Of a stretch of DNA of 9,344 bases, positions 1-7,500 are shown piece by piece. The stretch covers positions 1-9,344 of the forward strand of contig JAYWFU010000013.1 in assembly GCA_043778625.1 (NCBI GenBank). The letters run 5' to 3'. A program made the position numbers and the translations under genes. Each line of letters begins with the position of its first letter. The first letter of the stretch is position 1. The notes beneath the pieces are model-generated. The model was not told the origin of the DNA. It made no database searches and saw only the letters and a program-made list of their open reading frames with translations. This DNA comes from JACMRI01 sp043778625. GTDB lineage: Bacteria; Bacteroidota; Bacteroidia; UBA4408.

Positions 1-491
1 CCAATAAATTATCTGAGGAAATTGTAAAAAGTATTTGCTCATACTCATATGTTTTTGAAGCAATTAATTGGACTACTTAAAATTTCAAATTGGTATTAAC
101 TGTAATTCAATCTAATAAAAGGGTATTGGAATTGAAAATTGAAATGGAGAGAGTTGATAAAAAATATTACATCAAAGAAGAAATGACCAAAGAGAAATTT
201 GATAAAATGATGCTCAAATTAATTAATGATGAAAAGAGAATTTACAAGAATTTGGCAGGTTGTGAGATTTCCATTTCGAACCTTCAAAATAAAATTATAG
301 AAGCTGGAGAATTATGCTCAAAACTCCCGCTATTGTGGAAAAGTAGCAATCTTACTAAAAAAGAAACCTTACAAAAATTGGTCTATCCTGAGGGTTTAGG
401 CTATGATAAGAAAAAACAAGCATTTCGAACCATAAAAATAAATGATCCCATCTTTCAAATCGCCCGCCTGTCTGGCGATTTTGCTATAATA

Positions 492-533
492 AAAAAGGGA
501 CTTAGTTCTCTTTTTGAGCCTAAGTCCCTTTTT
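492..533 (-). terminator. Hairpin terminator of tRNA-Ser (possibly bidirectional)
   Basis: A perfect 14-bp inverted repeat: AAAAAGGGACTTAG at 492-505 and its exact complement at 520-533, with a 14-base loop. Read on the minus strand it begins two bases after the tRNA discriminator base and ends in six T (491-496), a classic intrinsic terminator for the tRNA transcript. On the plus strand the stem also ends in five T (529-533), so it could stop transcription coming from the recombinase remnant as well. Confidence 0.8.
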
Positions 534-619
<86 letters not shown>

Positions 620-634
620 AGTGTTTTGAGAGTG

Positions 635-666
635 CAAATGTGTATATTATTTTTTAGTTGAACAAA
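635..666 (-). promoter_or_regulatory. Candidate Bacteroidota-type promoter for tRNA-Ser
   Basis: On the minus strand upstream of the tRNA there is CACATTTG (complement of 635-642), one mismatch from the Bacteroidota -7 consensus TAnnTTTG. A TTTG (complement of 663-666) lies 20 bases further upstream, matching the -33 TTG element and its normal spacing. The predicted start would be roughly 8-10 bases before the mature tRNA 5' end. The match is short, so this is suggestive only. Confidence 0.38.
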
Positions 667-773
667 TAAAAAATACGATAAATTAAAATTTCTAGCGTTT
701 ACAACCCTTAGCTAATTTATTTTTATACGTATATTCGCCAAATTGTTAATTTTTCATGCATAAAACCCCCTAA

Positions 774-1514
774 ATGTACAGGTTTACAATTAGTTTTTTT
801 TGTATACTATCAATAGTAATTGCCTGTAAAAAAGCAAGTACTGTTGATGCCTTTAATCGCACAGGAACTGTTGTGCAACAACAGCGCAAGCTCAACTCAG
901 CAGTAACAGTAGTAGCCGTGAACGATGCTATACACCTAACCACTGTGCCTGACTCAGTTAATTATTTAATAATAACGGCAGGCAAAAACTTATTACCTAA
1001 AATTAGTACGCAACTTGTTAATGGCGAATTAATACTTAAAAATAACAATACATTTAATTGGTTACGTTCGTTTAAAATACCAATTAATATTGAGTTACAT
1101 ACCACTAGCCTACGTCAACTAAAAGTATTAGGTACGGGCAATATTGTTATTAATGAAAATAGTTGCGCTGCTGATAGTGTACGTATTAGTGCTCGCTTAA
1201 CATCAAGCACGGTAGAGTTTTATGGCACGCCTAAGGTTATGACGTTAGATATATCCACAGGTACAGGCACATACATTTTACATGGTGGTAGCGCAAGTTT
1301 ATTTGTGTATATAGGAGCTATTGGTAAAATTGATGCCTCCAATTTTACTAGTACTTACACTGATTTTACCAACAGTAGCATAGCTGATATTTACTTAAAT
1401 ACGCAAGGGGATATTTATGGGCAAATACACAGCCTAGGCAACGTGTACGACAAGGGTACAGGCATAATGCGGAGTTTAACTGCCGATGACAGAGGACAAT
1501 ATATTAAACAATAA
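774..1514 (+). CDS. DUF2807 / head GIN domain lipoprotein
   Basis: A 246-residue predicted lipoprotein. The N-terminus has a positively charged start, a hydrophobic stretch and the lipobox VIAC, with Cys18 as the predicted lipidated residue followed by KK. The rest resembles the GIN/DUF2807 domain (putative adhesin) common in Bacteroidota: VNGELILKN at ~82-90 followed by a W, IPINIELHT at ~102-110, then VLGTGNIVI at ~118-126 and regular short beta-strand repeats with G/S turns to about residue 225, as expected for a beta-helix. Its exact function is unknown; members are envelope proteins, sometimes described as adhesin heads. The ATG at 774 is chosen because it directly begins the signal peptide. 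The 144 bp between the tRNA and this gene should hold its promoter, but I see no full-consensus match. The next gene starts 10 bp after its stop, so the two may be co-transcribed. Confidence 0.85.
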   Translation: MYRFTISFFCILSIVIACKKASTVDAFNRTGTVVQQQRKLNSAVTVVAVNDAIHLTTVPDSVNYLIITAGKNLLPKISTQLVNGELILKNNNTFNWLRSFKIPINIELHTTSLRQLKVLGTGNIVINENSCAADSVRISARLTSSTVEFYGTPKVMTLDISTGTGTYILHGGSASLFVYIGAIGKIDASNFTSTYTDFTNSSIADIYLNTQGDIYGQIHSLGNVYDKGTGIMRSLTADDRGQYIKQ

Positions 1515-1524
1515 CTATACTAAA

Positions 1525-2472
1525 ATGCACAACAAAATAACACAACTATTTAATATACAATACCCCATACTACAAGCAGGTATGATATGGTGTAGTGGCT
1601 GGGAACTTGCCAGTGCCGTAAGTAACGCAGGTGGGCTAGGTATTATAGGTTCGGGCAGTATGTACCCTGAGCAATTGCGTACCCACATAATTAAGTGCCA
1701 AGCAGCTACCAGTAAGCCCTTTGGAGTAAATGTGCCGTTACTATATCCCAATATTGAGGAGCATATGGCAATAATTATTGAACTTGGGGTTAAAGTAGTA
1801 ATTACATCAGCAGGCAACCCCAAAACATATACTCAACTGCTCAAGAGCCATGGTATTAAAGTGGTACACGTAATAGCTAATACTAAATTTGCGCTCAAGT
1901 GCCAAGAGGCTGGCGTTGATGCCATAGTAGCCGAAGGTTTTGAAGCTGGTGGGCATAACGGACGCGAAGAAACCACAACATTATGCTTGATACCAATAAT
2001 ACGTGCCGCCGTAACTATACCTGTAATTGCCGCAGGCGGCATAGCAACAGGCAAACAAATGCTAGCCGCTATGGTACTAGGCGCTGATGGTGTACAAATA
2101 GGAAGCAGATTCATAGCCACCCCCGAAAGCAGTGCGCACCAAGCGTTTAAAGACCAAGTAATTAATTGTAACGAAGGCGATACTCAATTAGTATTAAAAA
2201 AACTCACCCCCGTACGATTAATTAGAAACAAATTTGGTAACCAAATAATAACTGCCGAAACAAATGGTGCAACTAACGAAGAACTAACAGTACTGTTAGG
2301 GCGAGGTAGAGCTAAAAAAGGTATGTTTGAAGGCGATATGCAAGAGGGCGAACTAGAGGTAGGACAAGTGTGCGCAAGTATTACTAATAGTATGCCTGCG
2401 GCAGATGTGGTACAGGAAATTTGGCAAGAGTATTGCCATACAATTAATACACTTAAAAACTTAGTTTTGTAA
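1525..2472 (+). CDS. Nitronate monooxygenase (2-nitropropane dioxygenase / FabK-like FMN enzyme)
   Basis: A 315-residue cytoplasmic TIM-barrel flavoprotein of the nitronate monooxygenase/FabK family. Members use FMN to oxidise alkyl nitronates or, in the FabK branch, reduce enoyl-ACP with NAD(P)H; sequence alone does not settle which. Visible signatures are ITQLFNIQYPILQAGM at 5-20, SNAGGLGIIGSGS at 33-45, FGVNVPLLYP at 66-75, ITSAGNP at 93-99, and AEGFEAGGHNGREETTT at 136-152 with the conserved His144. IPVIAAGGIATGKQM at 165-179 and LGADGVQIGSRFIAT at 185-199 form the FMN phosphate-binding part. Length is normal for the family. An upstream ATG at 1486 is in frame and would add 13 residues and overlap the lipoprotein gene by 29 bp. 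I prefer ATG 1525 because homologous proteins begin just before the 'ITxLFxIxYPI' motif and the added residues look like read-through of the lipoprotein end. It has no signal peptide, so its place among surface-protein genes is probably positional rather than functional. Confidence 0.92.
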   Translation: MHNKITQLFNIQYPILQAGMIWCSGWELASAVSNAGGLGIIGSGSMYPEQLRTHIIKCQAATSKPFGVNVPLLYPNIEEHMAIIIELGVKVVITSAGNPKTYTQLLKSHGIKVVHVIANTKFALKCQEAGVDAIVAEGFEAGGHNGREETTTLCLIPIIRAAVTIPVIAAGGIATGKQMLAAMVLGADGVQIGSRFIATPESSAHQAFKDQVINCNEGDTQLVLKKLTPVRLIRNKFGNQIITAETNGATNEELTVLLGRGRAKKGMFEGDMQEGELEVGQVCASITNSMPAADVVQEIWQEYCHTINTLKNLVL

Positions 2473-2502
2473 CCAGTTACAAAAAAACAGAAACAACTTA
2501 CC

Positions 2503-3846
2503 ATGTACAAACAATTACTTTCATTAACACTTTTAATTACGCTAACTTACTACGCTAATGCGCAAAGCGTGGGCATTAATAACACTACGCCTGATGCTTC
2601 AGCAGTGCTAGATATTTTTTCAACCAACAAAGGCGTATTAATCCCTCGCATAGTATTAACTGCTACCAACATAGCAGCCCCCGTAGTAGCACCATTTACA
2701 AGTTTGTTAGTGTACAATACAGCCACTGCTGGTGTAAGTCCTAATGATGTTACCCCAGGCTACTATTATTGGAATGGTACTAAGTGGGTGAACATAGGTG
2801 GCGATGCTTGGAAACTAACTGGTAATGCAGGTACAACGGCAGGCACAAATTTTATAGGCACAATTGATGCACAAGATTTAGTATTGAAAACTAACAGTAT
2901 CGAAAGTATGCGCATACTTGGTACTAATAGTAACGTGGGTATTGGCGTTACTACACCAAGCGCACCACTACAATTGGGTACAGGATTATTTTTTGGCGAG
3001 GGGGGGCTAACAGGTTCATCAACAGTAGGTGCCGATATTCGGTTTTCGACCAACGGGCTACTTGTAGCCGACAAAACTATACTCATTAATATTGATGGCT
3101 TAAACACAGGTACAAATTCGTTTTTTGCTATTAATAAAGATGCCACTACTGATACTGGTACTGAACTAATGCGTGTGCAAGAAGATGGTAATGTAGGCAT
3201 TGGCACCACAACACCACAAGCAATATTAGATGTAAAAAGCACCACCGCAGGGTTTGCAATGCCACGTATGACTAGCCTACAACGTAAAGCAATAGTTGCG
3301 CCTTTTGCAGGATTGCAAGTATTTGATACTGATTTAAAAGGTTTTTACTACTACACTGGTACTAAGTGGGATTGTGTGAGTGTACCTGCTGGCAGTGTGG
3401 GGTATTTTGCAAACATAACTGCCCCCGATGGTTATTTAGAGTGTAACGGGCAAGCGGTAAGCACCACCACCTATGCCGAATTATTTGCTGCTATTGGTCA
3501 CCTATACGGTGGTGCAGGGGCCACGTTTCAATTACCCGATTTGCGCGCCGAATTCATTCGTGGTTTAGATAACGCACGTGGTGCCGACCCTGCACGTGTT
3601 ATAGGCACAGCGCAAGCAGCCTCCACCCACAAAGAACTTGGTGGATCAGGTGGGGTGGGTAATATTAACAATTGGTGGAGTGATGATAAGTTAAACGTAA
3701 CAACTGATGGCGTTACCACTTCAGGGCCTCCTGCTAACGGAGCACAACTAGTTAGTCCATATAATAATACTCCATCAACTGTAGTAGTTTACGAATACAA
3801 GCACCGCCCACGCAACGTAGCCATGCTACCCTGTATTAAGTTTTAG
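2503..3846 (+). CDS. Secreted protein with phage tail-collar domain
   Basis: A 447-residue exported protein. The signal peptide covers residues 1-20 with a predicted cut after ANA, before QSVGINNTTP. Three stretches share the pattern 'VGI..TTP.A.LD': residues ~22-37, ~144-158 (NVGIGVTTPSAPLQL) and ~229-243 (GNVGIGTTTPQAILDV). Two of them are followed by 'G...PR....' and then 'YYY..GTKW', a layout frequent in secreted Bacteroidota proteins and in tail-fibre shafts. The C-terminal part (297-447) matches the phage tail collar domain: GSVGYFANITAPDGYLECNG at 297-316, Y.ELF.AIG..YG......LPDLR, then EFIRGLDNARG. It ends in EYKHRPRNVAMLPCIKF, a typical tail-fibre end. No T9SS sorting domain is visible. 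A role as a surface fibre or binding tip is inferred. The ATG starts 30 bp after the preceding stop, and the next gene begins one base after this stop codon, indicating translational coupling. No other phage genes are nearby. Confidence 0.85.
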   Translation: MYKQLLSLTLLITLTYYANAQSVGINNTTPDASAVLDIFSTNKGVLIPRIVLTATNIAAPVVAPFTSLLVYNTATAGVSPNDVTPGYYYWNGTKWVNIGGDAWKLTGNAGTTAGTNFIGTIDAQDLVLKTNSIESMRILGTNSNVGIGVTTPSAPLQLGTGLFFGEGGLTGSSTVGADIRFSTNGLLVADKTILINIDGLNTGTNSFFAINKDATTDTGTELMRVQEDGNVGIGTTTPQAILDVKSTTAGFAMPRMTSLQRKAIVAPFAGLQVFDTDLKGFYYYTGTKWDCVSVPAGSVGYFANITAPDGYLECNGQAVSTTTYAELFAAIGHLYGGAGATFQLPDLRAEFIRGLDNARGADPARVIGTAQAASTHKELGGSGGVGNINNWWSDDKLNVTTDGVTTSGPPANGAQLVSPYNNTPSTVVVYEYKHRPRNVAMLPCIKF

Positions 3847-3847
3847 T

Positions 3848-4489
3848 ATGGCTATTAACAAAGCTTTGCCTATATTGCCTGTTGCCTACTATGGTAATAT
3901 TGCTTATTGGTTGCAATTACTAGTACACAAAAATATTGCATTTGAGCATTACGAGTTTTTTGAAAAACAAAGTAACCGCAATAGTACAGCAATACTTGCG
4001 TCTAATGGTTTAATAAAACTGAGCATTCCGTTGGCGGAACGTGGCAATAAAACACTTACTAAAGATATTACCATTGATTACAAAACCGATTGGATAACGC
4101 AACACACCCGTAGTATTGTTACTTGTTATCAATCAGCGCCTTATTTTGAATTTTACTGGCCTGATTACTTAGCTATATACGCTACACAGCCTCAGTATTT
4201 GCACGAGCTTAATAGTTTGTTGTTTAATCAGCTTTGTATTCATCTTAAAATTAATGGGCTAATTACATCAACCAACACTACCGAGTATGTTGCACAAACT
4301 CCTAATTTGCGTGATAAAAAAATATATCAACAGCCATTACATAACCAGCCTAATTACCCTCAAGTGTTTACGCCTGAGCAAGGTTTTGTAACAAATTGTA
4401 GCATTTTGGATATTTTATTTAATAAAGGCCCCGAAAGTTATTGGTATTTTGAAGATTATATTAAATTTGAACAAAATATTACTGAATAA
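3848..4489 (+). CDS. WbqC family protein
   Basis: A 213-residue protein without signal peptide or membrane segment, matching the WbqC family in length and motif order: LPVAYYGNIAYWLQLL at 10-25, EHYEFFEKQSNRNSTAIL at 33-50, NGLIKLSIPL at 53-62, ITIDYKTDWITQHTRSI at 74-90 and YQSAPYFEFYWPD at 94-106. The name comes from O-antigen gene clusters, but the biochemical function is not established to my knowledge; a link to surface polysaccharide is only a hint. In many Bacteroidota a WbqC gene sits beside dapB and lepB (recalled, not checked); neither is seen here. The start codon lies one base after the TAG stop of the tail-collar gene, so the two are almost certainly on one transcript. A cytoplasmic location is predicted. 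Confidence 0.88.
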   Translation: MAINKALPILPVAYYGNIAYWLQLLVHKNIAFEHYEFFEKQSNRNSTAILASNGLIKLSIPLAERGNKTLTKDITIDYKTDWITQHTRSIVTCYQSAPYFEFYWPDYLAIYATQPQYLHELNSLLFNQLCIHLKINGLITSTNTTEYVAQTPNLRDKKIYQQPLHNQPNYPQVFTPEQGFVTNCSILDILFNKGPESYWYFEDYIKFEQNITE

Positions 4490-4523
4490 CTTAATTACCA
4501 CATTTATATAAATTTATAGTTAA

Positions 4524-7500
4524 ATGAAAAAAATCATCACCAGTATTTGTATTGTAGCAAGCACATTAAGTAGCGTATTGGCACAACACAACACACAGTT
4601 AAGCGAGCAACAACTACGTGTAGTACTTAAAGAACGCAAGTTAGAATACGCCAAAGACAAGGCTGAAGCCGATGCAAAGTACTATGCTAAAGTAGTAAAA
4701 GGTAATGCAAGTACTCAAAAAAAACTATCAAGTTTATTAACCACAGGCAACGAACAAGATTGTAACTCAGCAATAGCAGTGTGCCAAAACTCGTATAGCC
4801 AAGCACAATCATACACAGGTAATGGTACTATTAACGATATTCCAGCAGGCTCGTCGTGCTTGGGCGATAACGAAAAAAACTCAGTTTGGTACCGTTTTAC
4901 CACCAATAATAGCGGGGTATTAGATTTTGATATTAATCCTAACAATACTGTAGATGATTACGATTGGGCATTGTACGACCTTACTGGCAAAAACTGTGCT
5001 GACATAGCAAGCGGAGCCGTTACTCCTATTCGTTGTAATTACTCCGCTACCAATGGTAGCACGGGGTTAAGTTCATCAGCTAGTAACCCTACCGAAGGTG
5101 CTGGAGGCCCTAACCAATCCACTACATTAAACACTACTGTAGGTAAATCGTATGTACTAATTGTATCTAACTACTCAAGTACTTCAAGCGGTTATCAGTT
5201 AAATTTTACAGGTACGGCACAAGCTTTTGACAATACACCTCCAAGCATAGCTTCGTTAGTTTCGGCTTGTGGAGCTACCTCATTACAAGTTAACTTAAAC
5301 GAGCCTGTATTATGCTCGAGCATTAGCGCTACTGATTTTGTGGTAACCGTATTGGGAGTAAATTACACCGTAAGCGCTGCGTCGGGCGTTAACTGTGGTA
5401 CTGCTACTAGTCAAATATTACTAACCGTTAGCCCTAATTTACCTACTAACTTAACTGACTCAATAAAAGTTAAAATAGTATTAGGTACCGATGGTAATAC
5501 CCTCATTGACCAATGTGGTAATGCAATGCCAATAAACACAATTAAAAGTTTTACCAACTCGCCCTCAAACGGTAATGTACCATTAACAATAACTCCTAAC
5601 GATACATTATGTTCAGGCGGAGAAGTTACTATAACAGCCCCACCAGCATTAAGTTATACTTGGAGTACTGGAGCTACTACACAATCTATAACCGCTATTG
5701 TAAATAGTACTACTACATTTGTAGTTACTATGCCTAATGGCGTGTGTGGTAATAGCCAAGGAACTATGAAAGTAGTAACAGTAACTAGCCCTGCAACCAT
5801 AGCGTTTACAGTACCTACTATTGTTTGTGTAAATCAGTCTTTTGTAATAAATAATACATCGTCTGTAACCACTTGTGATGGTAACGGAACCGAAATATGC
5901 GATGATACTCAGTTTTTAACAGGGTGTAGTATATTTAGTAGTTGCGACCCAACAGCAGCCACCAATTGGTCATCAACATTATTAACTAACACATGGTCGT
6001 TTGGCGATGGTGGTGTTAATGGTTACTCTACTGCTGTATTACCAGGTACACACACTTACTCTGATACAGGATTGTACACTATATCTTACATTGTAAATGT
6101 ACCTCCAGCACAAATATTTGGTATATCTATTACTGACGGCTGTACTAGCGAAGTTACCCATCAAGTACGTGTGGTGGAAACACCAAACGCAGCGTGGAGT
6201 AGCCCAGGAGTTGTGTGTGGTAAATCAGGCGCACTATATTTAAAACCCTTAACGGTAGATACTACAGGTACATTTGCTTGTGCTACTTGCCCTATAGGTG
6301 CATTAAGTAATGGTGTGTTTCACCCTGATTCAATACAAGGTGCATTACCTCAACAATTTGTTATTAGTTATACAGTTGTTAATAGTACTTGTAACGATGT
6401 TAAATTTCAAACTATTGTGGTAAACGGTAAAGACAGTGCCGATTTTCAACTACCAAGTAGCGTATGTCAATCAGCACACAAAATAAACTTAGATACCTTA
6501 GTAAATGGTACAATTGGCGGAAGTTGGGCTATAACCACGTTACCTACTGCTAATTGCAAAATAGATACGGCAATGGGTATAAGTTATTTAAACCTCGACA
6601 GCACCGTGTTTGCAGTAGGAGTTGATACTGCAACAGTACAAATACGTTATGTAGTAGGTAGTGCTACTGACAGTTGTGGTGCCGATACCGCTTACAAATC
6701 AATACTAATATTACGTACGCCTAACGCCGATTTTGTTACTCCTGATGTATGCCAAACTTCTAACGGAGTATTTTTAAATCCTCTAGCGGTTGACCCTACA
6801 CTTATTTACACAGGTATAGGTACTAATTCATTGTGGGTACGTGCTGGTTTAGTAAAACAAGTTCCTGCTAATAGTGGTAATTATTATTTGTTAGATTCAG
6901 CAGTGAGCGGTCCTATATTTGTTAAGCATATTACTACAAACATCGTGGGAGGTATAACCTGTAAGGATTCGGTAATAAAAAATATTAACGTAAACATTAC
7001 GCCTAAGATTAATGCCGCTAGTGCAAGTATTACTAACGCTACATGTAATAAAATTAACGGCTCAATAACTGATGTGCAAGCACTGCCAATAGTAGGCCCA
7101 ACTTACACTTACCAATGGTACACAGGGCAAGACACTACAGCACCAGCCACAATAATAGTAGGTGCAAGCAGCGACTCGCTACTTACCAAGCCAGTGGGGT
7201 ACTACACCATTAACGTAATGAATGGTGCATGTAGAGCAAAGCAAACATTTGAAATTAAATCGGTACGAGTACCAGTGGTATCAGGCGCACCTTTTTATTA
7301 TGATAAACTATGTACCTCAGGCTTAGGGCAAATTCTACCTAATAATGTACAGTTTTTGAACCCGCCAGTTAATTATACCGTAACTGACAATATGTTTAAC
7401 GACTTAACAGGTTTTCCGTTATTAAATCAAAATATAATGGACACTAATAATGTAAAGGGTTTACAACCTGGTACTTACTATGTAGTATTTAGCGATAACA

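Noticed and set aside
724..733. Palindrome TATACGTATA upstream of the lipoprotein gene as an operator
   Set aside because: It is a single short AT-rich palindrome, expected by chance, with no second copy nearby.
1486..1524. Upstream in-frame ATG for the nitronate monooxygenase
   Set aside because: It would overlap the lipoprotein gene by 29 bp and add residues not seen at the start of this family; ATG 1525 fits better.
2766..3245. Minus-strand open frame of 159 codons
   Set aside because: It lies fully inside the tail-collar gene, has a proline/serine/valine-rich composition typical of an antisense shadow, and no recognisable motif.
2503..3846. Prophage indicated by the tail-collar domain
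   Set aside because: The protein has a signal peptide and sits among ordinary host genes; no capsid, terminase, portal or lysis gene is present.
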